Assembly: GCA_022605955.1 (NCBI GenBank)
Contig: JAKCOZ010000015.1
Location: 4,717,287-4,781,286 of the forward strand
DNA: 64,000 nt
Source of the DNA: Rallus limicola
Lineage: Eukaryota > Chordata > Aves > Gruiformes > Rallidae
Direction: 5' to 3'
Below are positions 49,101-62,800 of this stretch, in pieces. The notes beneath the pieces are model-generated. The model did not search any database. It saw only the letters and a list, made by a program, of their open reading frames with translations, and had not been told where the DNA came from. Numbering within the stretch: the stretch's first letter is position 1; each line of letters opens with the position of its first letter. The position numbers and the translations under genes are program-made.

Positions 49101-52100
49101 GCTGCTTGCCCTAAATGTGAAACCTCTTGTCCTCTGCACGTGGGAGTCTGGGCTTCCAGCAGAGTTTGGGAAGCCAGTGCTTAGTGTGCTGCAGGCTGGT
49201 GGCTCTGTCAGGAGTATCTCAGTGAAAGTTGGGTTGAGTATCGGGGGTCAGCCTTTAGGGAGGCAAGAGGTTTGGTCTTCTGAGAATAAAAATTGCTCAG
49301 AATAAATACAGAGGTCCTTTGGGAACGTACAGAGGGAAGGTAAAGCAACATATTGTAATGGTTAGGGATTGAAACCCCATGAACCCGTGGTAGTAAATCA
49401 TTTGTAAGAAAAGTGTAAGAATAGGGCTTTATAGCCTCTCAAACTTGGTCATCAAAGCTGACGTGCAAAAGGGCTTCGTCTGCTGCCAAAAAGGATGGGA
49501 AATTGTATGTTGTAGATGTAAAGCATTGAGATGGCAGCGCTGCTCCCCTGTGTGGTAATGGAGATAAGCTGGGATAAAAGTTGTGTGTGATGTTGTGCGT
49601 GGCAGGGTGAAGCGCTCCGTGATGGCCATGGCTGATTCAAGCATGGGGAGTTTTGCTTAAAAGCCTCCATCTGAGGTGGATGAGCTCCTGGCATCTGGAT
49701 GTGGCACTGCAGGCCTGTGATGTGGTTTGGTCACTACCCTCCTCTCAAACCAGTGTCCAGGCACATAGTACTGCACACCTTCTCATTCCTGGGAACTGGA
49801 ATCCCAGCCCTCCCATGCTGCTCAGCCAAAGTCCTGCTCCCACATTTCCTGGTCTTTGGGTCAGGTGGAGACGGTGCAACTGCTGCTCGACTCTGCATCC
49901 TGGCTGGTTGGAGCCAGGACCTGCTGGGGTGGGTAGGGCGGTGCATCGGTGGCTTCTGATCTGCAAGCTGGAGGTGGCTCTGTGAGCTCAGCCTGCTCTG
50001 GCAGCCTGCGCCCGTGGGCGTCCCCAAGGGAGAGGGGTTGTGGTGCTGTCCTGCCGTCACAGGAAGAAGCTGTTTCCTGCAGACCTCCGTGCTGCATCCT
50101 GGTGCTGTGCGCTTTGCTCTGGCGTGACCCAGCTCTGCAGCCTCCAGCCCTTTTCTCTTACCAGATTTTCTCTTCTCAGACTCTGAAAGCTTTCCCTGAG
50201 GTGCATAACGTTGTGTGTAGCCAACTTAATCCTGCTGACTCCAGGTAAGCCTTGTTGCACCTTACAGTCTGTTCACATGCTGGTTGAAAACTGTTGCCTT
50301 GATGGGATGCTTCAGGAGATCCTTTGAGGCAGCTTCTCCCTGTTCCATAAAGAAAAGGAGAGATCAGGGGAATCAGGGAGATTTAGGATGTGATTATTTC
50401 TTTTTCCTGAAGTTAAGCTGCAGCCCAGGTGCTGCAAACCGGGGCAGGTCTGCCCTTTGTGCCTTGGCTGCACATACCTGTGTGTTGTGATGAGTTGGTC
50501 AGCGCAGATCATGCTGGAGAAGCAACCCACCCACCACTGGTGTGAGGGACACCGTGGAGAGCAAGGTTGGGTGCAGAGCTCTTCCCTGTGAGTGCCTTTT
50601 GGGCTGGTGTAGGATGTGGCTTGGTCTCTCCAGCTGACAGCCCAGGGAAGAGCACTTCAACACACTGAAGTCCTCTTTTCTGGTCATATATGGGAATTCA
50701 GGCTGGCTAAGCTGACTCCCTGGGCAAGTGTTTAGGAGTGGGATTCTTCTTTAAGCAGTGACTTAAGATGTTGATTCTTTGCGAGTTCTGTACAGCTGAC
50801 TGAGGCCTGTTTGGGACCAGCCGTTGTGGGCTGTGCCAACTGGAAAAGGTCAGCTGAAGCTGGGAGCTGCCTGGGTGCATGGCTAGGTGTCTGGTTTGCA
50901 GAGAGGGAGAGCTATCCATGGCGTCGGTATGAGCAGATGGCTCAGCTCTGCAGCCCAGCTGATCCAGGAGCAGGCACCTTTCGTTTCCTAGTGCGTCAGT
51001 GTCTGCAGACCTGGGTGTAAAAGCACACAGGGTCCGCATCCCGAAAGAGCAGAAAAGCTGTCTGCTCCCCTCTGGGGCTGAAGGAAGAGTCTTGGTGGGC
51101 AACTTGCTGATATAAATCTTCTCTAAGGAGGTGGGCTTGAGGAACAGCTGGAGCAATTGCAGCGGCCAGTGTCTTCCTGCTTGGGCTTTGCAGCAGCAGC
51201 CAGCTGAGCTGATCCGCAGAGCGCTTTCAAAGGCAAACAGTTGTCCTATTTACCTTGCCTCTCCTGGATGGAGAGGAATTACCTGTGTCAGCAGAGCTAG
51301 GAAGTTACTTCTCTTCTTCGGGCTCAGTTAGGAGGAGTATACGTTTGAACTCTCTGGCTGTAACTAGTTAAAGATCCTTCTGGAGCAGAAGCAAGACAAA
51401 ACATTGCAGCTCCCCATCTGGGTGGTGATCCTGAACGGAAGCGCAGCCCTTTTTGGGGAAGACGGTGCTACGTCGGCAGCCGATGCTGCTGAGCAGACTG
51501 TGTATTGCTCCAGGTTTTTAATCTCAGGCTGGTCCCTGCACTCAAACAAGTTGGCTGGTTGTGCAGGAAAGAAGCCTTGCAGCAGTGGCTCGCTCCATTT
51601 GCTGTTGGCAGGCTTTCGAGCCATCCCTTTGCATAGAAAAGTCACATGAGAAAAGCATTTAATGTATTTTTAGATGTCTTTTAAAGTGGCTTAGTGGCTG
51701 AAAAGGAACCTGCGTCAGGTCACTCGCCTGCTTGCTGCGGTTTGCCCAGAAGTGCTCGAGCGGACTGTTAATGTGGAGACAGACCCAGTCAGAGACTTCT
51801 GCTGTGGTAGCTGCATGCTACCAGGATGCAGCTGCCTGTGGGAGGTGGCCCTTGCTGTCAGTGTGTGCTGCTTGGATGCTGGGTAGGACAATAGTGGGAA
51901 ATGAATGGGAGATGTGCAGCTGAAACCAGTTTAATTTCATTTTCCCTTTATCTTTTGGAATTGTTTGGGTTTTCCTTGGCGACTTTGCGTAGCTCTTGCC
52001 TGGTGCATTTGAGTTTTTTTCCCATTGCCCAGACTTGACATGCTCGGCTTCTCAGTTGGTTTGAGCAGGTGCTGCTGGCAGAAGAGGTCCTGCCTCTCAC

Positions 52101-53813
52101 GTGTGCTGGTGCAAGGGAAAAAAGAAGTGGTCTTGCAGACCCCACATCCAGCCAGGGAGCTGACCCAGATGGAAACCAACCTCTTGTTTGCCTCTTGCTG
52201 GGTTTCTTTAACATGTGTCTGTTCTCCCATCCACTCTGTGCGGAGACACTTGTACCAGCACAAAGTGGGGGGGAGAGAGGAGTGGGATGGAAGAGGTGGA
52301 AATCCTTCCTCTGGAAGAAACGCTAGCTTCCAAGGGCTGTGAAGCTGGTTGTGATGCTGCCGTGGGTCTTCAAACACATCTGCCTTGGGAGGATGAGTCA
52401 GGGAGAAGGTTCAGCCGTTCATTTCTCTGCAGAATGTTGAGTTTCCAAGTCTCTGCTGCTGCAGGAGGACGTGTGCTGCTCATGGGCCCTTGTGTCGTGT
52501 GATCTCTTGAGATCTCTCTGGGCCACTGAATAGGAGGAAAAGTGCACTGGGGTTGGAAGGAAGTGTGATGCACTGAGCCTTGCCTTGGGCATCATGGGTT
52601 GTTGTAATGCATGTGTTGGGGGGTGGAAGTTATTTCTGTGGCCGTATGAGCTGAAATCCTGGCTTGTGTATGTAGAGTGAGATAATTGGGAGGTCAGTTA
52701 TTTGATGCTTGTTTGGTGGCTGGGCAGTTGTACCAGTACCTGCAAGGTAAGAAGAAAACTTACTTCCAGGAGTCCTGCTCTTTGGGGATAAGCTGGGAGA
52801 GTGGGAAGGGATGGCAGGTGTGGAACGCAGGGGGCTTGAGAGAAACCTGTAAGAGCAGTGATTTGTGTGTAACAGCTACTTCAAAATATTAATGTAAATA
52901 AGACAAGCTGTAACTTTTGACCTTGAAGTGTGTGGTGAGGTGACTTCAGCAACAGTGGGGAGGCAGCTGGAAAGCATGAGATTGGTCTTGTTCTCCAAAA
53001 TGGTTGTGACCGTAAGCGACCGATGTCGGTATATAACAGGAGGAGGAGGATGCCAGACAAATGAAAACCTGGGAAAAGGTGAACTTTTGCCTTGATTATT
53101 TGCTAGGGTGCTTAATAATTGAAGGAAACAGCTGGGGGGAGACCGTGGCTTTCCCATCCCTTAAAGCCTTCAAAGTTTGCTTTAATGAAGATGGGGAAAC
53201 CCGAGGGCCCTGTGTAACAGGTCTTGCTAAATGCTGGCTTTGGGTGTTCAAAAGCACGAGTGTTAAGATCTTTCAACGTGACCAGCTAAACTAAATGTGT
53301 ATTTAGTGAGCAGATTTGTTTGTCTTGTCCCTGTCACTTGAAATGAGCCTGGCTGTGCCAAGAGCCCCACTGGGACGTGCCACGTCTCACCCGAAGCCCC
53401 ACACTGCTGCTTAATTTATGCCGCCGCAATGTGAGCTTGGGTTTCTGGAGACAAATCCTGACAGTGAAAGCAGAGCTGGCGCTGAGGCAGGGTGTTTGTG
53501 GGTGGGTTTGCTGGCTGCGGTGGTCTCTGGGGGTGCCGCAAACCGGGGGCTTGCCGCGTGTGGAGTGGGGCTGGTTAAAACCTGTTGCGCGCTCTGGTGC
53601 TGCGGCGAGGCGGGAGATGGACGGCTGCGTGTGCCGCTGCCGGGACTGCCTTCTAGGGAGATGTGCCGGCAGCCAGGACCTTCCCGTCCCTCCTGGACCG
53701 GCCATTTCTGGGAAGGCTCCTGTGGCCAGCAGCTCCTGCCAGCTTTGCCCGTGGGGCGGGGGACACGACGCGCTCCTGTGCCTGGCGCTTTGCCTGGGGT
53801 GCCTTTCAATGCG

Positions 53814-53823
53814 TATATAAATA
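53814..53823 (+). promoter_or_regulatory. TATA-box-like motif (TATATAAATA) below a local GC-rich patch; candidate alternative promoter
   Basis: The motif follows a GC- and CpG-richer segment (about 53,480-53,810) that includes a GC box near 53,754. About 210 bp downstream is a usable donor, CCGG|GTGAGA (54,035). A start about 30 bp below the TATA motif would give a first exon of about 190 nt. The arrangement would suit a tissue-specific alternative first exon of the gene starting at 42.4 kb. It is inferred from motifs only. Confidence 0.3.
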
Positions 53824-56800
53824 CCAGCAGGTTTCGGGCGCCTTTCAGATTCTCCTCAGTTCTTTTTGAAGCCCGAGTCATAAATAGGGTGGTGCTCACT
53901 TCTGGGTCTGGCTGATCTGTCGTTAGAAATGATGTAATGATTAAACTCGGGGTCCTGATGGCTTTCCCGCGGTGCTGCTCTCCTGGGTTCCTCTGTTTTC
54001 CGTCCTCTCCAGGCCTGAGCATCGCAGGTGCCGGGTGAGATACATTCAGGCCTGGGGAAAGGAAGAAAGTTAATTTTGCAGAACTTGCTACGTAGCGATG
54101 ATGTTCTTAGGGTGAGCCGGACGGCCCCGGTCTCTCTTCTCCTGATTCAGATGCTGATTGTGCTCACTCCGCTTCCCAGGGAGCCCATCCCAGCCGCAGC
54201 AGAGCTTTGTGCTAGGCTTTATAGCTAATGCTCTTTGCAGTAAGTGTCATTTAAAAAAGTATCCAACCGAGAAGGAGCACAAGATGTAATTCCAGTGGAG
54301 GGGTTTTTTTATGCCTTGGGGGTTTTTTTCCTTCCCTTTTTCAGCAGGACAGTAGATTCTATTAAAGGGACTTGGCAGCTCATGGCCTTTAGCCTGGGGC
54401 GGGAGACAAGCTTTGAGGGTTGGTCCCTTCGTTGCGGGGCCAAGGTGGTTTGCTGAACTCCTCCAAACAGTGCAAAGCTCAATTCAAGGCATCCCTTGCT
54501 ACATCTGGTATTTTTATAGTTAACCTGTGAAGCTTTTGTGTGCGAAGCAGAGGTCCTGGGAGGGGATGAGAAACAAGCTATTTTTACTCCATCACAAATA
54601 GGGCTTGGCATGTTTATTTTAGACTCTGGAGCCGCTCAGGCCGGTGTGGGGATTTTTAATAGTCCTCTACTGTTACTATCAGATTAAAAAATAAACTTGA
54701 ACTCTGGAAATAACAGGAAAATCGGGTGCCCCGGTGTACTTTGCTCCAGTGAGGCTCCTGTGCAAAGATGCTGGGGGGAGGAGAGTTGGTGGTGTTGCCT
54801 GTGTCATGCAGAGTGCTGGTCTTAGGGTCTCCTGCGTATCAGAGGAGGCTTTTCTGAGCTGCTGGCTGATGATGGGTTCGTGCCTTTCTACTGCCTAAAC
54901 CACCCTGCAGAGAAAGGGCTGCCTTGCTGGGTTCTCGAGAAGCCCCCAGCTGAATAACTTGAGGAGCTCAGGGGAGCAAGAGCAGAGCTTGTCCACGAGG
55001 TGTGAACAATGCTGCAGCGGGTCTTCTGCTGCCACCTGCTCCAGAGAAGATTCGAGTTGTTGCCAGGTCACCAGCATAGCTTTGAACCTTTTTTTATGGT
55101 TTTATTATTATATTTTTTTTGCTGCAGAGAAGTTCACCAGGCAGCAGGAGGTGAAATTAATGAGACGGGTTCGTTTTCCTGCTGCTGCTGGAGTCTGAAA
55201 GAGGGAGGATTTAGGTCAGACCTGCTGGAAGGGTGGGAGGACACAAGGTGGGCCCCATCCCCAGCTGCTCTGGACGGCGTGGTGTGGTTAAGGAGTGCCC
55301 CTTTAATTGCAGGTGTGCTTTACGCAGGCACTTCAAACTTTTAAGCTCTTCATCCCGGGTTATTATTAGAAGCTGTTGCAGTGGTGTGTGCACGGTTTTC
55401 AGCGGTGGGTCACAGCCTCGGCGTGTCGGGTGTTGTACAAACGGTAACACAAGCTGCCCAGGTCGCATCTGCCCACGCAGGCTTAACCAAGGGCTTTTGC
55501 TCAGTTACCATACCTAGACAGCAGCTAGTCCAGACCTCTGGGCCAGGAGATCCTGGCTGAGCTCCTGGTCCGATCCAGCCCCTGTGGAGGGCAGGTTGGG
55601 GACGCGGCTGATCCGATGCACTGCGATGCTTGCCGTGGACCGATACTCTGCTGAGAAGCTGGGCGAGTTAACGACTGCTTTCCACATGTACAACTCTAAA
55701 GCTAATAATTATTACTGCTAAATCTAATGAGATTGCAAATCTGCTGCCTTCCCACTGCAAATCTCTTGCCCTCCCACTGCAACTCCTTTGGATGCAGACT
55801 GGGTGGTGAGCCCAGCAGGTTGTCCAGGGGGGTTTCTTGGCACACTGAGGTCCCCTCTGTTACATCTGTACCCAAATCTGACCTTCCTGGGATTTAGGCA
55901 ATCTCAGTCTATCACTGCTATGGTCATCTCTGCACCAGTGGCCTTGCAAGTCTCCCCTACAGTTACACAGCTCTTACTCAGTGTGCTACTGGCATCCTAC
56001 ACCTAAGACAACTGTCCCTGATGCATGTGTTTATGCTCTACCCTCAATTCCTCTACCTGTGTCCAGTTAAGCTGTCTCTTAGGCACAGTCTGCCAAACAG
56101 CACAATGAATTTAACTTTTTCCAGAGTTTTTAGGCTCCTGCAGTATCCTCACCCTGGAGCTCCCTGCGGAGGAGGAGCAGTGTTCACCACCACCACCTCC
56201 TGCTTGCAGCTGTCCTTGAAGAATTTACAGCCAGAGCTGTAACGATGGGAAAGGAGATAGAGGGGTCACCTAGCCCCATTCCTGCTGAAACAAACTGGGG
56301 GTATGCCTCCTCTAACCTGATTTAGCTGATAACTAGCTGGCAGGCAGCTCCTTGACCTAGACAGCATGCCTCTGCGACTGCAGTACCTTGGGGGTGTTTT
56401 TCCCACCTTTTGATAGCAACCAAGAGCTGGAAAAGCAGGAGGCTTTGTGGTGAGGGCTGCATGGTTGGTGTCTGTGCAGTTGGCTTAAATCTAGCTTTCA
56501 AAAATACGTAAGGCAACCAGGCTCGGGGTGTCCAGTCTGTTCTCCAAAGGGAACATGTGCTTGGCAGCAGCTGCATGGTTTCTGGATGAAGCAGTCCTGT
56601 ATTTATTTGGGAATATTAATATTTGTGTGGTGGAAATCTCTGCTCTGAAGGTTAAGCTGTGGTTTTGTCGGGATCTCAGGCGCAAGACCCTGTATTCCCT
56701 ATGGGATGGAAGCTTGGAGGGGCAGAGCGACTGGTGGAGCTTACACCAGACCTGGCTGTTTGCTTGTCCCTTGGATCTCCCCAGGCTCTTGACTGCCACA

Positions 56801-59800
56801 CCGGGGTTAGATGTCATCCACATGCAGCATCTTCGGGTCTGTGCCTCCCATTGCACAGCCCCGCTGAAGGATTTTGGCACAAACTTTTACAGGCAAGCAG
56901 CTTCCCCTCTCTCTCAGCTCCCTCTTTGCAGGCAGGGCACCCAGATTAGGGCACGGATGGGGTGATCGCTCTTCCCTCTACACACTGCTTTTGCCTTGTT
57001 TCTGGAGGAGAGAAAGGCCTTTGGGAAGCTTTGGCACGCCGTAGTTGGCTTGTTACGTGCAGCCCTCATGTCCTGGCAGCCTGGAGCACAGCTCAGCCAG
57101 AGCTCCCAGAAATCGCTGCCAGTTGTGTGTGCTGTGGCTTTGCTGGTGACAAAAGCACCTAGTCCTGGGGAGAGTTACTTTGCATGTGGAGCTACCAGGC
57201 TGTTTGCTTTTGCATTTGAAAATAAAACCAGTGGTGGTGGTTTGTGATCCCAGGTGTGTCAGTCTGTGGGGCTCAGGTTTGGTGTATTGGGAGAGACTCT
57301 TATGTTGTAACACACAATGAATGTGTTTGTAGAAAAGCACCTGAATAAACCCCCCCAAGATGAGCTGTCTGTAACTGAGGTAGCACAGCTTGGTTTTCAA
57401 ACTCAGCATGATTGGCTGGCGGCTACAGGTCTGAAATCTGATTGCACAGCACTTGCCTCATAAGTTGTGAAACAAAGTGACTTAAAATATGTATTTATAG
57501 AAAATATACTCAGGGACTGGTCTGCAACTGTAATAATGCTTAAAATATCCCTGGAAGAGCTGCACGGCTGATCACTCAACATTTCCCAAGCTCTATTTTC
57601 AACTCTTCTGAAAGTTTCCATTGGTCTTGCAGAGAGCTTTTCGCTGGCACTCTGCACACCGGCAGGCTGGGAGGGCTCCACATCGAGCCCCCCCAGCATG
57701 AGGAACCTACTGCTCGTGCCTGGTGGTCTCACAGCAGGGTGCTCGGTGGGGCACTGTGAGCCCCTTCCCTGGCTGTAGCTGGATCTCTTACCCTGGGACA
57801 GGTGCAGCTGTGGACTTGCCCTCCTTGTGCTGCAGGAGGAATTCAGCCCTTTGGCCAGGCGACTCGCTGCGCCTTTCCTGGGATGAGCCAGCATGGCCCC
57901 TGTGAAATGGCCCTTCCCGCTGTCCTCACTGCCAAGAGCTCTCCCACCACAGCTCAAGGTGACCGTGGGGACCGAGCACCCTGCCACACACACCAGCCCT
58001 CCTCGTGTACCCTAAGCAATTTGCTTTATTTCTTCTGTTCCCCATGTTTGCCATGCGGGCTTCCCTCTGCCTGGTCCCACACTCATCTCTGGGGTTCCCT
58101 CAAAATTTGGGGACCTGCCAGGTGCATTTTTATCAACAGCTTACCCCTAGCAGGTGACTCTTCCCTCTTAAATAATCTCCCTGAGGAGGAAGCAGCCAGA
58201 AGGTTGGGGATGGGTCCGTAACCAGCTTATCACTTGCAGCTTCCAGACCTGGAAGGAGTTGGAATCAATGTGTTTGTCGCTCCCACAGAATAAACAGCCT
58301 TGCCGAGGACTTTGGCAAGCAGAGCTGCGGCTGCCTTTGAGGCAGTTGTATAGTTTGCTTTCTGGGACAAAGGCTACTTAGACATCTGGATTTGTGTTGG
58401 GGATTTTGGGGGGGGGAAACATAAATTATTAGTTTGCTGTATGAATGGAGAAGGACTTTGATTGCTTTGCCACCGTGCTTTTACCAGCTTACTACTGTAC
58501 AGGCTAAATCCACAATCTCCTGCTTGGGAAGGAGAAGCTGGGAGCAGGGAGGCTGCTGGCTGTGTCCTGAGAACAGAGGGCTGAGCAGACCTTTCCTGAC
58601 CCTTCTGGTGCACTGAGAAAACACGCTCATTTTATGGGCAGTTAATTTATAGAAAGTTCCTGTTTAAATTTCCTCCAAGAGCCGTAAAACCGGAGGACAG
58701 CTGCACCCAGCACGCAGCTGATCAAACGCCGCTCGCAACCTGGCTCCCCCTCCCCTTTCTCACTGCCGCTGACTTGGGGTGAGGGCAGCCCAAACTGGCT
58801 GGGAAGGCGCTCTGCAAAAATAAAAGGGGGGAACCTAACTGGCTAGTACTTAGGGGTGTCCTGCTTGCTTGGGGCTGGGTGTGTGCAGAGTTAAGTTGAG
58901 TTTTCGTGGTGTTCAGCCTGGTTCAGAAGGGTGCCAAGGTGCTGTGTGCTTGGGGTGGTGCTGCCTGTCAATGGAAATAACCCCCTCCCAGTCTGAAATA
59001 ACAACCTGGTTTGCCTTTTGTTCCTAGTCCAGGCATGGGAAAAGCTGTGTTTCTCTCCTGCTGCCCTCCCCAAACACCAGGAATAAACAAAAACCTGTTT
59101 GCAGTTGTGTCTGTGCCCCTTGCAGTGACAGGGGCTTGCTTATGGGGAGGGTGCTCAGGCAGCCCAACTCCAGAAATCTGCTTCCCCATGGCTCCCAGCC
59201 CGGGTGTGTGCTCTACTGAATGTGACACTGATAGCTAATTGTCATTCAGTTTGCAGAGGGGTTGGGATCTTAAAGTCACCGAGCCCCTCTTCTGATGATG
59301 GGCAGGCTCATGTTTACCCCCCTGCTCCAAGGCTCCACTATAGCTGGATGAGCTCATTTTCCCCTCACCTTGTTGCCATGTTAAAACTAACTTTGAAGAA
59401 AAGGAGGAACTTCCAGCCCATGTCCAAAGTTCCATGTCTAAACTGCTCCTTCACTCCCAGCAATACGTGTTGCTGCTCTGAACAGCCATCCTGCCTGGGC
59501 TCCCAGCTCTCCATGCTTATCACCCTCTGCTGCAGGGATGGTGGTGAAACCTTGGCCCCTTGGGAAAGGCCCTGAGGTGTTTCCACTGTTGTCTCCCGTT
59601 TGTTCTAGGGGGTGGTTGGCTGGGGCAGAAAACTACTTTGGCATGAGCAGCTGGAATGTGGAGAGACTTTCCTGGAGCCCTCTGTGTTATCTGCCAGGAA
59701 TTTAACAGAGGTACAGTGGCAGGAATGAGCCAAGGGGAGCACTTAACCCCATTATAAGTTCCTGAACCTGTGAGGGGTCCTGGAATAAACCCCTTCAGCA

Positions 59801-62800
59801 GGTTCCCTGATCAGATGCGAGAGAAAACTGTGCTTGGCATGCTCAGGGCCTGAAATCTCTTCCTTTTGTTTAACCTGGGGCCTGTTTCCCTTCCTTCAAA
59901 TCTCCTCTGCAGCAGTTGATAAGCAGCCGGTCCCTTCTTGGAGAAGAAAATGCTGCAGAAAGAAATGCCAGGAATGTGAGCAGCAGGTGGGGACTGGCAG
60001 ATGTACTTATCAATCACGGCAGGCTGACGGAGTGGTTTATTTCTCTAAAGAGCTACTGTTTGCCTCCAGCTTGGTGCTGTGTGTCTTCAGCCTTTACTAG
60101 GGTTGGAGATAAGAGTTTTGGGGTAGTTTTCCTATTTTTTAAAAAAATATTTTTCTTTTTTTTCCCCTGAGGCATGGCATGCTCCGTGCGGGATTCCCGG
60201 CTCCAGGAGGCCAGAGGAAGGAGTCGGTGAAGCCTGACCCTCTGGATCACACTGAAAGGGTCACAGCAGCATTCCTAGTAAATAACATGCTTCATCTTGG
60301 GGATAGGCTTTGGGAAATCTTGCTTCTGCGTTGCCCAAGCAGAAGGCAGACTCGATTAGTTAATTGAATTTGCTGCGCTGTTGCTTTTCAAACCATTACT
60401 TCATAGCTCAGAGGAGTCTGGAGTTATTTCTGTGGACAAAGCCCTGTCTTAAGGTGCTCATACTTTCAGGGGATCACCTGCACTGACAAGTGAGGACTGT
60501 GCAGCTCCAGGCTGCAAAGCTGCCTTGTAGAAAGACCCTCTGGTCTTCAGCAGAGGGATTGAGGGGGTTCAGCCACAGCATGAGCACTGGATGTTTGCTG
60601 CTGCACCTGAGTCTTGCTTTCCGAGCACTTGGCACTTCACATGGGGATGCCTTTTGGTAGCAGGACAACCTGATTTACATGAAATAACAGCCTGACTGGG
60701 AAGAGCTTTTATCAGTTGATCTCGAGCAGCTTCCCGGTGTGCTGGCGGGGTATGGTACCAGCAGAGCCAGCCTGCTGTCACAAATGACACTAGGGATTTT
60801 TTCCCCTCCTCTCAGCTCTCATTCCAACTGATGCACTTGTGTCTGGCTGCGTGTTACCCAGCACTTAGGACCCACTCCAGTGTGTGCAATGGTCCTTGCA
60901 GAACCCACCAGAGACATGTAGGTGATGTGATTAGACCTCTCCTTAAGTGACTTGTGAGGTTTTTGCTGGGTTACTTCACCCTGGATGGACAATGCTGTCG
61001 TCTGCAGTGCTGCAGGGTTGCATCTCCATTCTCAGTGCTTTGCCTTTACAGGGATGCTGCTGGTCTACGTAGTTGATATATATATTAAATTTTTTTTTAA
61101 ATAAAAAATGAAGGCACATCTGCCCAGAATCCTCTTAGCAGTTTTTCTTTGCATCCCTCCTTGGTTTTGTGAAAGAGCAGGGTAAGAAAGAAAGAGCTCT
61201 CTTGAAGAGGAGCAGCAAGGGGAAGGGAGCAGGCCACTGCTATGGCGCAGGGTAGTGCCAGCAGGAGCAAAATGTTATCGTCAAACTCCACTCGGGCAGC
61301 ACCAGCTTGCCCAGACAGAGGCTGGATTTGGGAGGGGCTTCCTTCTGGTTGTAAAGCATTCAGATTCTGGAGCTAAGGCGGCAGTTAAATTGGTGATGGG
61401 AATCGCCGCCCTTGCGTTGCTCCCTAACTGTGTTGTGGGAAGCCCCTTGCCCGTGGACTCGCCAGAGGCTGGCATCCTGGCTGTGCCCTGCTGCTCCTGC
61501 TGTGTCCTGTCCCGCAGTGCTGCCCTGTTCGGGGCTGGCCGAGGCTCAGCCGGTGAGTAATGTTCCCGTGGAGCTGGGACGGAGCAGGGCGTAGCGCCGG
61601 TAACCAGGGAGCACGCACGGCCAGATGCCGTAAGCCCCTTATTACCGCATTCCTGAGGAGTTGCCTCTCAGTTGCAGTGATTTGGCCAGAGCTCCCTATT
61701 GCAGGACGTCCCCGAATTAATTCTAGGTTGGGATGGATTCAGGCTAAAACTCTGGGTGTGGGGTCGCCTGCTTCAGCTGCTGTGGCTGCTTTTCCTCCAC
61801 AGGGCTGGCTGGGTGACACCGGTCACAGCACCTGCTGCTGCCGCGACTGAGGGATTCCATTTAACTCTTGAACTTAATGGCTGGAACAGGAATTTCCCTG
61901 CCCCAGGCTTTGCTCCAGGCTTTCAGCCAAATCAGTTCACTCCTTTCCAGGAGCCAAAGGAATGATTAAATAAAAAACCCCAAAGCTTGAAGGAGCATAG
62001 GTATTTAAAAACTAGAGCAGTTTGCATTGAGGGGTGCTTGGCCTGGCACAATGGCTGGAAGGCTGGCAACCCTGGCTCTGATGGCAAAGGATGTGCCATC
62101 TCTTTTCCCAACAAAACAGCCCCCTATCTCAAGTATCTTCTCAGGTTACAGGCGTCTGAAAGGCTCACAGTCCCCCCCAGTGCTTTGTAGACTTGATCTG
62201 CCAAGTTAAAGTTTTCAAAGACCTTGGTATGGGGCATCCTACAGCCTGAGGGTCTGGATCGTTCCTGGGGTGGGTGGGAGGTGCTGTCACCGCCCCTGGG
62301 CACAGGTAGCAGGATCCATCCCTCTTGGACTGCTTTGCTGAGGGCCACAGATGGGTGAAAGCTTTACCTGTCTCAAGGGGAAAGAGAACAAAGTGCTGGA
62401 AATAGTGCTGGAGAAGAGAGATGCGGTGCTTGCTGGGACGGACTCGCAGACAGCCTTAATTCTCAGGTACTCTTGCTCTTCACAGCCTTGGGGTGGTGAG
62501 GTGTGTTTTGCCTTGCCTGGAACACTGGTGGTGGGAGAGGAGGGTCTGGGCTCTGCCCGCAGCAAATTCCCCGGCTGGCGTAAGCTCTTGAGGAGCAGCT
62601 GCGAGGTGGTCTGGCTGCAGCCCTGCGGTGGGGCACGCACCACTGGTCTCTGGAAGCTTTTCTTCCCTGTTTTTTGTGGAAGCTGCTTCAGTTCTCAAAC
62701 CTGGGTTGGTTTGCTCTGGCATGATAGCAGAGGCCTTTGGAGGACAATGCTGAACATAGGATTATATTTGAGAAGTTCCCAAACTGCATCATTCTTCATC

